This document shows, piece after piece, positions 10,550 to 21,231 of a DNA stretch of 64,000 bases. The notes below the pieces were generated by a model, which was not told where the DNA came from, made no database searches, and saw only the letters and a program-made list of their open reading frames with translations. The DNA lies in contig NC_033632.1 in the NCBI RefSeq assembly GCF_001540865.1, positions 5,959,629-6,023,628 on the forward strand, read 5' to 3'. Made by a program: the position numbers and the translations under genes. The stretch comes from Ananas comosus. Its lineage: Eukaryota; Streptophyta; Magnoliopsida; Poales; Bromeliaceae. Position 1 is the stretch's first letter, and the number at the start of each line of letters is the position of its first letter.

Positions 10550-12969
10550 TGTAACATACCACATCCCTCGTAAATCACGTCGAGTTCCGTCGAAACGAGC
10601 AGAGCCCGGAGTAGAACGAGTGGGTATAGGCCCTAAGTGCATTAGAGCCTATCTGTAGTGCAAAAGGACCCGAGAGAGTGAAATTTCAAAATTTGGCTAA
10701 GTCCCAGATTTTGTGCTCTCGGGGACCGGTCCCTGAATGAGAGACCGGTCCCCGTACGCGTAGCCTGCCAGGAATCCTGAGGCAACCGGTCCCTGGCAGT
10801 GAGACCGGTCCTCGGGAGACCGGTCCCTGAGGGAAAGACCGGTCCTTCGTCGCGCAGCAGCTGAAAAAGCCAGAAAATCGGCTAAGTCCTGGAAAATCCA
10901 CGTTCGGGAACCGGTCCCTGGTCGGGGAGACCGGTCCTCACTGCGAAAAACGCCCAGTCTGGGCAGTGCACTATGAAACAAGTGGAGGGGCTTAAGTGCC
11001 ATTGTCACAACATGTTATATGGCTATTTCCTTCACTCCCAAAGCCATTCCACCCTTCTCATCTCACTCCCCTCTCTTTCTCTCTCTAGAAAGCTAACCCT
11101 AGAGCTTGGAGAAGAAGAAGAAGAAGCTAGTGGAGAGATTTTTGGTGACTTTGGTGGGTCTAGCAAGCTCTCCTACAAGAAGGACTTGGAGGAGCTTGGG
11201 CAAAGGTGAGGTTTTGATGCAACTGAGTCTAGGGTTTGGATTTTAACCCTAACTTTTGGGATTTTGAGCTTGTTTCTAGGTTTAGAGACCCTCTTGAGCT
11301 AGGAAACCATGAAAATCCATGGATTTCTTGTGGAGCTCCCATGGTAGATCACTAGGGTTCATGGTAGATGACCTAAGAATGGTTCTAAAAGCTTAGGAAC
11401 CTTATTAGAGAGCTTTCCAAGTGGTTCTAAGCTATCTTTTGCTTAGCAATGAGATCAATCCAAGAGAAACCCTAAACGGCATTGTTAGGGCTTGGAAATT
11501 GGGGCTTTTGCTCTAGAATTTTTCGGGGACAAACTGACCTCGTGGAAACCTGATTGGGGGTCAAATAAACACGCTGGACAACTCCGTTCAACGTTACGAA
11601 AATATTTAAGTGAAGTTCATGTATAAACGACCTAATATGGCACTATTTTGGTTATAGGACGCGGAGCCGGCGTTCGTAATATTCGGGAGTCTTCATATTC
11701 TACACCCACACGACCATTAGAGGTGGGGGGTGCATTCCGGAATCGTTGGATTCCCTTCTATGTCTATTTCCCTACTTTTGAGCATATTGTGTATAGTCCT
11801 TCATGCATGGTAGGGTTAATTCACATGTGAACTTTGGTTGTTTTCACTATGTTTATTTCAAGGGTATTGGAAGGTAGAGAGAAATGAAACCATGATGGAC
11901 ATGTGCTATTGAACCCCCGAGATTGCATGATTGTGAGACTTGGACTTGACCTTAGTAAACAAAGGGTGACAATGACAATAGAGAGATAGATTGATTTTGA
12001 TAAGTGGTTGTTAAACATAGTTTAACCATAGTGACATAGTGGCATTGTGACTAGTGGCTAAGTATCCTTAAGTTGGGGATTTGATCGATACTCATGATAA
12101 GTCTTGGCTTGAGGGAGGTCACTCCCCCTCAAGCGGTGTGTTTTCAGAAATCATCACCACAGAAAGCGCGGTCCCTGAAGACGGTCCCTCGGGTCTTGTA
12201 GTGCTTAGAGCCTCCCCGGTTAAAGGGATTTGGGTTATGAGTTATTGGGGTTAACAAGGTTAACCGGTAAAGATTGGGTAAAAGCCAAGGTAAAGTACAG
12301 AACAAGCATGCATGCATATTTACCGCTTGACATATTTGGATATTATCGCTGACTGATTTTCTTGCAGGAATAGTATTAGTTACATTAGTATTGTTTACTA
12401 TCTTTCCTTGATATACTTATGCCTGGATAGACCTAGTGGGTAAGTCGACGAGGTCGGTTGCCGAACCCACTGGGAACTTTGTTTAGTTCTCACACCACTA
12501 ACCCTACAGGTCCAAGCGCGAGCGGGGTGGCGGAGGACCGAGGCAAGGGTATAGCGCAGTAGATAGCGGCCACCGGAACTTTATATATTTTGTAGTCATT
12601 TTCCTTTTTGGTATACATGTATCAACTTTACTTTGTTGATTTAGAGCTTCAAGTTATAAACAATCATGTATTTGGTGGATGACTAAGTGTGAAGAGATAT
12701 GATGGATGGATGGAAATGTAATAGTTTTATTTACTTGTATTTGGTTTAAATTTAATCAAATATTATGTATGTTGTATATTTAGCTTAGAGCTTTCGCTTC
12801 CGTTGTTGCTTGCCCTCGTGCAAGCCTTGTATTATATATGCAAATCTCTTGTTGATTACTTATTTATACATGTTGTTAGAGCCTTGGGCGGATAGGGGAG
12901 GCTCTGTCCGTTCGGCGTCTGTTGACGTGACCCGAACCCGACCAAATTGGCGGGGATTGGGGCGTGACA
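10550..12969. mobile_element. Solo LTR of a large Ty3-gypsy element (2.42 kb)
   Basis: It begins TGTAACATACC, ends GGGGCGTGACA, and is flanked by the direct repeat GCTTC at 10545-10549 and 12970-12974, a 5-bp target duplication expected for LTR elements. There is no internal coding region, so it is a solo LTR left by recombination. It shares its end sequence and an inner block (CCCACTGGGAACT plus AGTTCTCAC) with the 17078-21231 element. The long LTR and GGGCGTGACA end resemble Tekay/Del chromoviruses (family knowledge; not proven here). Confidence 0.88.
10725..10940. repeat. Cluster of eight ACCGGTCC motifs
   Basis: Within the solo LTR, eight copies of ACCGGTCC, mostly GAGACCGGTCC or GGAACCGGTCC, occur in about 215 bp. 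The core ACCGGT is self-complementary. Spacing is irregular (about 15-50 bp), so this is not a simple tandem satellite. Confidence 0.85.
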
Positions 12970-13155
12970 GCTTCCAAGTCTTTAGCACTTCCAACACCCT
13001 TCGATCGAGAACTTTATACAATCTTTCTGCATAATAGCAAAAATAGTTGTGCTGCCAGAGAAGCACCCTATCATTAGTTCGACCTAACGAGCTCTTCCGA
13101 TTCTTTTATGTACTTCGGATATTGCCAATATCGTTTCCTCTTCTCCAAACACTTA

Positions 13156-13898
13156 GGCTCCGTTTGGTAATGGAATATCTGAGGAATAACCCTTTTATCC
13201 TTATTATTCTTCCAAACACAATAAAATTTGTCAAGTATAATTTATTCTAGTCAAAGCGGGTTATTCCAGTTGATCCTGGAATAACCCGTTAATTATATTC
13301 TCCTCCACCCGTAGAATAAAATTTATCCCTGATGAATTTAAAGGTGGGGCAATAAACAAGTGATTTTTTTCCTTCTTTTTATGATGCCTCAACTCACGCA
13401 CCCTCTATTTATGACGCCTCGACTCCCGCACCCCTACTTTACTTCATCCTCCCATTCTATTTCTATATATAGTATTTACTAGTATATATATTATTAGTAT
13501 AAAGTTAATTACTGTAATAATACTTGCATATATATTATAGTGTATATAAAATAAAGGTTATTTCTTAATCATGTTGATTAATTAATAAATTACTTTGTAC
13601 AATTATTGAAAATATATTTACATTTTTTCTTGTGCTATATATTCTATAACACATGCTATGAATGTGAAACATTCATAAGAGCAAAATTGGCATTTTAAAA
13701 AAATTCAATTAACTTTTTTCACTATCCTTGTCTTCTTTCAAGAAATTAACCAAACATCATATTGCTTATACCCTAGTATAAGTTAATATAAATCCAAACA
13801 AAAAATTATTGGAATTCCTTTCTATTCTAGAATATTGAGATATACCAAGGATAAAAAAATTTATCCCGTATGACATAATTCCATTGCCAAACGGAGCC
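13156..13898. mobile_element. Harbinger-like MITE (743 bp)
   Basis: The terminal inverted repeats are GGCTCCGTTTGGTAATGGAA and its near-exact complement (TTCCATTGCCAAACGGAGCC, one mismatch). The target duplication is TTA at 13153-13155 and 13899-13901, as expected for PIF/Harbinger elements. There is no transposase. It interrupts the old gypsy pol remnant. Confidence 0.88.
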
Positions 13899-13969
13899 TT
13901 AAATAGTAACTTGTCTATCCCCCTTTTGGTATAAAACATCATCCGGCATAACAAACTGAGTTGTTCATC

Positions 13970-14510
13970 TTAACCTTTTGTGTGCCCTAGTGCTCTAGTT
14001 CTTGAAGTATTCAATGATGGGCTTTGTCCAATCTCTTTTGGGTGAATCTACACGTCCGATACACATGTTTTAATTGAAATACAATGAGAGTTATCTTTTC
14101 TCAACCACAATTTCTTCGTTCGGCCAAAATATGTGCCGCATCATTGGCTTCCTAATTCATCCATCTTGGTAAACTCTCAAACTCTACATCTTCGAATTCG
14201 AAACTCTCCAGAGAGAGTTTCTTTGCAACTTCTAAATACTCCTGTAGGTACTTGTTGTTGCGCTTGAACTCTCCAGCTACATGCTTAATCACAAGTAATG
14301 AACATCCCCCAACCTTCATAGTTGTTGAGCCCAAATCCTTCAACAATTACATCCCAATGATGATGACCTCGTATTCGACTTGATTATTTAACTAGTCAAG
14401 TTCAAGCTCGGAAGCAAACTTTATAGTCTTTCCATCCAGAGATGGGAGAATGATTCTGACCCTAGCTCCTCATGTCGTCCTTGATCCATTGAAAACAGAA
14501 AAACTCGCAT
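13970..14510 (-). pseudogene. Ty3-gypsy RNase H remnant
   Basis: The minus strand encodes a degenerate gypsy RNase H domain. It contains KTIKFASELELD, NNQVEYEVIIIGM, LKDLGSTTMKVGG, SLLVIKHVAGEFK, then YLEVAKKLSLESF and EFESLPRWMN. These follow the family pattern (NNxAEYEALIxGL, DSxLVIxQVxGEF, HVPRxxN). Several stops interrupt it. Copia B inserted just upstream of it at 14516. Together with 8950-9234 it shows one gypsy element now spread over more than 5 kb. Confidence 0.78.
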
Positions 14511-14515
14511 TATGT

Positions 14516-14815
14516 TGATAGAGCAAAATCAAAATTTGAATCAAAATCTGCAGGAAATAATAATGAATCTCATAGAAACCTAATCAAAGGGATTGAATGA
14601 TCAAAGCAATTGATTATGGAGAATTACGGAGAATTATGGAGAAATCTGATTACATGATTCTAGCATCTAATTATTGTGTAAGCTACTATAATTGTACATT
14701 CCTTACTCTGAAACTTGTTTCTTTGTATTTATATATGTAAGAATCAAATGCTGTAATATATTGAGAATTTTCTCTCTAATCTCTCTAATTCCACTTCCAT
14801 TATTTTGCTTCTTTA
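14516..14815 (+). repeat. Copia B 5' LTR (300 bp)
   Basis: Starts TGATAGAGCAAAATC and ends GCTTCTTTA, directly before the primer-binding site. It has one extra 10-bp repeat unit (ACGGAGAATT type) compared with the 3' LTR. Confidence 0.95.
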
Positions 14816-14827
14816 TGGTATCAGAGC
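14816..14827 (+). other. Primer-binding site for initiator tRNA-Met
   Basis: TGGTATCAGAGC lies directly after the 5' LTR. This is the standard plant copia primer site, complementary to the 3' end of initiator tRNA-Met. Confidence 0.93.
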
Positions 14828-14886
14828 AGAACCTCTACATTTGAGACCGAAACATTTTCTCAAGCACGGCGAAGAACAATTCCGAG

Positions 14887-15645
14887 TTGATGATTCAGAG
14901 CTTTCATCAGATGGCAAGTCTGTTATCAGTTAAACTCTCTTCCTCCAATTTTTTACTGTGGAAATCACAGATTTATCCCCTCATTCGTAGTGCACATCTT
15001 CTTCATCACATAGAAGAAGATGCACCTACAAAAATGATTTTAAAAGGAGATAAGGAGGAAGAAAATCCAGAATATACAATATGGATTAATAATGATGGAC
15101 TCCTTACCAGCTGGCTCTTAGGAACTATGGCGGAGGAAGTTCTTGGCTTGGTTATTGGATGCAACAATGTAAGAGAAATATGGAAATGTCTAGATGAACA
15201 TTTCTTTGATTCTACCAAAGAGAAAGAAATGCATCTAAAGAACCAGCTAGCAGTTCTGAAGGGAAATCAACCTTTAGATGAATTTATTAGAAAATTCAAA
15301 CACTCATGTGATTGTCTTGCAGCAATACAACAACCTTTAGATGATGTTGATAAAGTTTTTCAATTATCGAGAGTCCTAGGATCCCGTTATAGAACTTATA
15401 ACTTAGTTGTTCTATCAAAGCCACCATATCCTACCTTTAATGAATATATCATGGGGCTGAAAGGATTTGAACAGCAACTAGCTCTAGAAGATGAAGAGGA
15501 GAAAGCCAAAGCACCAAATTATGCTCAAGCCTTCATTGCCCAAAGAGGAAGAGGAGGTTGTGGCAGGAACAATGGAGGACACAATTTCAATTCAAGAGGA
15601 AGAGGATTTGTTCAATCTGGAACCTATAATAACCAGGGTGGTTGA
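14887..15645 (+). pseudogene. Copia B gag, N-terminal part (252 aa to a premature stop)
   Basis: The frame carries a copia gag (UBN2-type) domain: SVKLSSSNFLLWKSQIYPLI, then KCLDEHFFDSTKEKEM, LKNQLAVLKGNQPLDEFIRK and VFQLSRVLGSRYR. It is followed by a Gly/Arg-rich tail. It stops at TGA (15643) in a GGW-N context where TGG would be expected. Past the stop the same frame continues with an Asn/Gln-rich stretch and an intact zinc knuckle (CQICGISGHIALKC, near 15745). The stop therefore looks like a single-base lesion. Confidence 0.9.
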
Positions 15646-16317
15646 AACAACAGAAACTTCTTCACAAATAATACTCCACAATCTCAACAAGGAAATTTCC
15701 AAAGAAAAAATCAGCAACAACCCAATCAAGGTGAACTTTCTTGCCAAATTTGTGGTATATCTGGTCATATTGCTCTCAAATGCTTCTACAGATTTGATCA
15801 TGCATATCAAAGCGAAGATCTGCCACAAGCCTTTGCAACAATGTCTTTGCCAAATGATAAAGACCCAACCGTCTATGCCGATACTACAGCTACAGCTCAT
15901 ATGACATCAGACGGAGGTATTCTTCATTCTAAATATCCATATTATGGTAAAACAAAAGTCTATACTGGTGATGGAACTGCTCTTCCTATTACACATACTG
16001 GATCAGGATCAATAGGATCTGTTAAATTGAACAATGTGTTAGTAGTACCTGAATTGAAAAAGAATTTGCTATCTGTTAGTCAATTCACTGAAGAAAACCC
16101 ATGTGTTTTTGTATTCTCATCAACTGGTTTTGTGATAAAGGATCCACTAACACAAATGATTCTAGCTAAAGGAACTAAGAAAGAAAAGCTTTATGCACTA
16201 GAGGAAGGAGAAGAATATGCACTTGCAGTTCTCAAAGCAGGAAAGGCAGAAGATTCAATGATTCAATTTGGCACTGTCGATTATGGCATCTGCATTCGCG
16301 TATTCTACAAACTTTAG
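15646..16317 (+). pseudogene. Copia B zinc knuckle and protease region
   Basis: After the zinc knuckle the frame reads VYADTTATAHMTSDGG, the copia protease site. The expected Asp-(Ser/Thr)-Gly is Asp-Thr-Thr here, so the catalytic Gly is lost. The rest of the protease fold follows (KVYTGDGTALPITHTGSG, VPELKKNLLSVSQF). The frame then enters a broken GAG-pre-integrase region and stops at 16317. Confidence 0.85.
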
Positions 16318-17077
16318 CTTCAAATAATGTAATAAAGGTTTCTTCGTGGACAAGACCAGTCGGTCTTTGCACTAGCTGTCAAATGGGAAAAAGTTGTAAA
16401 CTTCTCTTCAAAATGAAAAGTCTAAGTTTACTTTTGAGAAAATTCATTGCGACTTACGGGGTCCTTTGCCTATCCGTTCTGTCCAAAATTTTCAATATTA
16501 TGTTATCTTTGTGGATGATTTTATATTAGTAGATTTACTTGGTTTTATCCACTCAAAAGGAAATCTGATTTCTTCAATTGCTTTCTGAAATTTCAACGGT
16601 TGATCGAGAATCAATTTGAAAGAACTATCAAAATCTTTCAATGTGATGGAGGAGGAGAGTTTGCTAAAGCTGAATTTCTTAAACATTTAGCCTAGTGTGG
16701 TATTCGCCAACAAATTTCTTGATCAACCGTTGAAACAAAATGGCGTTGCCGAAAGAAAGCATCGCCATATTGTCGAAACGGGGCTAATGATGATGATTCA
16801 TGCTAGTATGCCGCAAAGGTTCTGGGTTGAAAGCTTTTCAACAGCAACATAATTAATAGGCTACCCACTCCGGTTCTAAACTCAAGCACACCCTTTCAAC
16901 AATTATTTGGAAAAAAGCCAGATTACTCATTTCTCAAGGTCATTGGGTGTCGGTGTTTTCCATATTTAAGAAATTATGCATCCAACAAGCTCCAACCTCG
17001 CTCACTGCCATGTGTTTTCATTGGTTAAATAGTCCACTACACAAAGGATATCGATGTTTACATCCGTCAACACAGAG
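16318..17077 (+). pseudogene. Copia B integrase, broken
   Basis: Fragments in shifting frames include a CTSCQMGKS zinc-binding end, IHCDL-GPLPIRSVQ, VIFVDDF, RFTWFYPLKRKSDFF, IKIFQCDGGGEF and LPCVFIG. These follow the copia integrase order. There are several stops and shifts. It is interrupted at 17077, and the frame resumes at 21237 with RHVVFDE. CAGAG is duplicated on both sides of the interrupting element. Confidence 0.85.
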
Positions 17078-20000
17078 TGTAATATATGGAATCTTGGAGT
17101 TGCGATGTCAACTTTGAGCTAGAGGATCAAAGAGAAGTTTGGATTAAATGTACATCTTCCCTGAGTGATTTTGGATGCGTGGAAATGAATTTGGGAGATA
17201 ATCGAGTGTTTCGGTGCAAGTTGGGCGCGAGATGAAATGTAAAGAGAATTTTTGGATTTCGACGCTAACTGTGATTAAATGAATCAAAGTAGGGCATGAG
17301 GATAAATTGTAGCATCTCTGAATCATTGTGATGCTTGGGAATAGCTAACGGCATGAATTAGAAGGGTTTTGAAGTGTTTGGTGCGAAGTGGGAGCGTGAA
17401 AAGAAGCTGGAGTGAAGGGGCTGCCAAGTGCATGATTGCATTGGTTAATGATCAAAATAGGGCCAAAATGAAAATAAATTGCTTTCGAATTAAATTGACG
17501 GCTTGTAAGGGTTTATGAATACATGTTGGAAGTAATTAGAAAGGCTAAAAGTGGATTGAAATGCTGAATTGGGCTGATGATGTTGCTGCTGCCAGAAATC
17601 TGCAAGTGCAGATTTTGCATTGTGTTCCTCAGTGAGGTACAGGCGAGTACCTCAGTGAGGTACCAGCCTATAAAATCTGCCAGGACTGAAATGCACTTTT
17701 GCTGAATTGAAGGGTTAATGTGCAAAATTCCAGTCTTATCACTTAACCCCAGCTGCCTAACATGTGTCCACGCATTAGGGTGTCTCTCCAACAGCTTCTT
17801 CTCACTTCTTTTCCCCTTCTTTCTCTCTCAGCCCTAAGAGCTAGCTAGGGAAGAAAAGCTTGATGGAGTTGGATTTTTTCCTTGTGTTTTGAGCTGAGAG
17901 GAGTTGCCTAGCAAGAAGTTTGTGCTGATGGTGCTGAAAGCAACCTGGTAGAATCTTAAATTAAGGTAAGTTGATTCCATATTGGATTAAAGTTGAGTTA
18001 ATTACCTTAGAGAAGAGTTAGATGATGGTTGGCATGTATTGGAAGTGATTAGAGGGATTTGGAGTTAATTGGAGGTGCGTAATGGCCGCAAGAAAGGCTG
18101 CTGCCAGGTTGCTATCAAAGTGCAGGAAATGCACTTTGTACCGGTACAAGCACAAGGTTGTACCGGTTCAAGTGCCCGAGGACCATTTTGTAAATTGCGA
18201 ATTGAGCTGTTGTAAGGGATTTAGCCGCAATTGTTCAGCCTTATCTTTAGCCCAGGTGTACGCAGGGTATTTTCCTGCATGAACCATCTCACCTTCTCTC
18301 TTTCTTTCATTTCGTTTCTCTCTCTCTCTCTATAAACCCTGCGGGGAGGGAATTGGAGCAGGAAAGTTGAAGGAGTTGAGATTTTGGACTGAGAGGAAAC
18401 CCTTTAGTAGGAAAGTCTGGTGAGAATCGGAGTTCGGAGATGAAGGTTGCTGTGTGCTCGGACAGGATTGAGGTAAATCCCCTACTCTCTCTTGGTTTTA
18501 AGATCTGTGGAAGGTTGAGGCTTGGAATTACTTGATGTGCTCTTGATGTGAGAAGGTTGAGAAGTAAAATTTGGTGGGAGGTAACCTGTTGGGAGTAAAC
18601 CTGAAGTAGGGTTGATATAGTTGCTTGATAAGGTTTGTTGTTAGTACCTTAAAGAAGGTCTATTTTGGATGTTGTGTGAGGATTTCAGATTGTAGCTTCT
18701 ATAAGCCTAGTGAAACATGCTGGTAGTAAGAGAGAACTTGGATTTTCCTAGGTTATTAGAAGCTGTTGTAGCATGAAAAGCAAAAAAAATTAGGCTTATA
18801 TGTATCATATGTTGGAAATTAGTAGTGGGAAATGGATTGTATTCCCTAGTTAGAATGATGTGAACAAGGAATGGCTTAAACATTAAAGCTAAAAGCTGCT
18901 GTCGCTGCTGCTGCTGCTGTTTAGTGCCAAGAAGGAAAATTGCAGGGACTATTTTGTGAAGCAAAATTTCAGCATTGGGTGTTGGGTGTTGGCCTTGGCA
19001 GATAAGAGTTAGAATCAACTCTTATGCAGAATTTTAATTAGGGGTTGATGTAAATCTCTTCAATTCCCTAGTTGAAGGATTTTGGGGATTGGAAATCTAG
19101 AGAAAAGTTAAAGTTTATATATAGTAATAGGTTAATTAGAACCTAAGCTCGATAATGCACTTTTGCAGGATTGAGACCCTAACTTGGAATTGATCGTGTA
19201 CAAACCTTATTGAGGGTAAAGCGAACGTGTTGGCGAAGTTGGTTCGGCAATTCGTCGAGCCTACGCAAAGATATCGCCAAAAGGGACGTTTCGGCTTCAA
19301 ATGTTGCGAACGCGGATCGCGATTCTTGGAAGAGTGCGGGAAGTGGATTTCTCGCGTTCCGGTACCAAGTAAAGGTGGGTTGTGCTTCACCGAAGTGATT
19401 AGGTCGCTTCCATGCCAAAGCAATGTATGGTTTTTATTCACGCATATATGTTTAGCGGTAGGTTATGTTTGATAAAATGAAAGCATGAATCATGTAAAGT
19501 TACCTACCATTGAAATATGCATATGAATACATTGTGGTTAATGCTAGACCGTATATGATTGTTGACATATGAATATGAATGCTAGATGCATATGTCTAAA
19601 CATATATGAAAGTAAATGCTAGGTGCATATGAATATGTTATGGTTAAGGCTAAAGCATATATGAACATTGACATATTGTGGACATGCTAAATCCATGAGA
19701 ATTGGGTATAAGTTGATAACTCCAGTTGATCAGGAATCTCGACGGAAACAAAGTATATAGGAATATGTAAACTATAAACCTAGGCAAGGATACCTAGGTT
19801 GGACATTATGTAGATCGAGTGGCATGAACCTAGTTTATTAAACAAAGGTTGGACATTATGTAGATCGAGTGGTATGAACCTAGTGTTAATAAACATAGGT
19901 CGAACATGAACCTAGTGTCATTGGACATAGGTCAAGTAAGTAAACCTAGAGTCGAGATCTAGGTGAAATGACATAGAACCTAGTGTGATTGAACCTAGGT

Positions 20001-21231
20001 TATGATATATAGTGACACTTGGTAAAATTGGACTAAATTATGGACTATAGTGGTAGAAAGACCACTAGAAAATGATTGATTTAGACCTAAGAAGGTCGAC
20101 AATGTAGGGTAAGTGTTAAACCCTCAAGTTGTGGAAATGGATTTCGGAATCCCAAGACCTGTGATGACCTTGGTATCAAGGCTAGGGCGTGTGCGACGAT
20201 TTCGCCGCCGAGATTGATACCAAGGGAGGAAAGGGAGTGTGTGCACAGAGTTCACCACCCAGAGGCTTGAACCATTGTTCGGCGTGTGCGACAATTTCGC
20301 CGCCAGATGGTTAAGCTGGCTCAGGGATTATACCACCAGAGGTTGACTTGAGCCAATTGTTCGGCGTGTGCGACGATTTCGGCACCAGATAGTTAAGTCA
20401 ATGAGTACGGTGCCAGTGCGCGGTAGTCCGCGAATGATTGACTCGAGGCCGAGTCGGGTGGTTAGCTTGGTTAAGGCGGTAGAAGCCTTAAAAGCTAAAG
20501 ATAAATAGCAAGAGCTAAGGAAGTGGAAACCTTAGTAGTAAGTGGACTCGAATTGTGAACCTAAGGTAGTAGAAACCTTAGAGCTAAATGACATGAGCTA
20601 AGATTAGCAGAATTGAATGTAGAATCAATAGATCTACTTGTTACATAGTTGCATAATTTGCATATTGTATATCGTGAGGCATACATGTTTTAATATCTGC
20701 ATAAATTATCTGTGATTATTATCTGTTGGACTAATATGTTACAGTGCCTCCTTTGGACCTGGTGGGTCGAGCTCTTCCCTTGGGTGGCCGTACCCACTGG
20801 GAACTATATTTATATAGTTCTCACCCCCGTATTGTTTTTGGGGGTACAGGTTCGCACGTGAACGGCGCGGCGGCACGAGGACAGGGCGTAGCTCCGTAGA
20901 TAGCGCCCTACCACCGAGACCAGAGATAGCAGTACCTTGAAGTGGTCTAGCTCAGAGTATAAGAATGAAAGAAACAAACTTGTAATAAATTTGTATAAGT
21001 TGTAATAACTTAAAGGTAAAATCTGAGTGATGAATGTGTGTAATAGTATAGTTAGCATTTTATGTTTTCGATACTTATGCAATCTGTGGTTGAATACGGT
21101 TCCTGGTTGGAACCTCTTGTATTGCATTGTATAGATTGAGACGCCTAGAACGTACAGGGAAGGCTCTGTCCGTTCGGCGGTCTGTCGGCGTGCCCGAATC
21201 TGACCAAATTGGTGGAGCTCGGGGCGCGACA
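17078..21231. mobile_element. Solo LTR of a large Ty3-gypsy element (4.15 kb), nested in copia B
   Basis: It begins TGTAATATATGG and ends GGGGCGCGACA, with the direct repeat CAGAG at 17073-17077 and 21232-21236. Removing it rejoins copia B integrase (CACAGAG to GTGTTCATTTCTAGACAC, encoding RHVVFDE). It has no coding region. It shares with the 10550-12969 LTR the block CCCACTGGGAACT plus AGTTCTCAC and the GCTCTGTCCGTTCGGCG end block. Internal repeats lie at 19780-20000 and 20180-20400. Confidence 0.88.
19780..20410. repeat. Two degenerate repeat clusters inside the 4.15-kb LTR
   Basis: Cluster one (19780-20000): repeated GGACATTATGTAGATCGAGT and AACCTAGTGT...ATAGGT units. Cluster two (20180-20400): three copies of GGCGTGTGCGACGATTTCG or close variants, each followed by a CGCCAGATGGTTAAG-like end. 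Confidence 0.75.

Noticed and set aside
10697..11008. 103-codon minus-strand frame rich in DRSPRPGTG repeats
   Set aside because: It is the translation of the ACCGGTCC cluster in a solo LTR; repeat DNA, not a gene.
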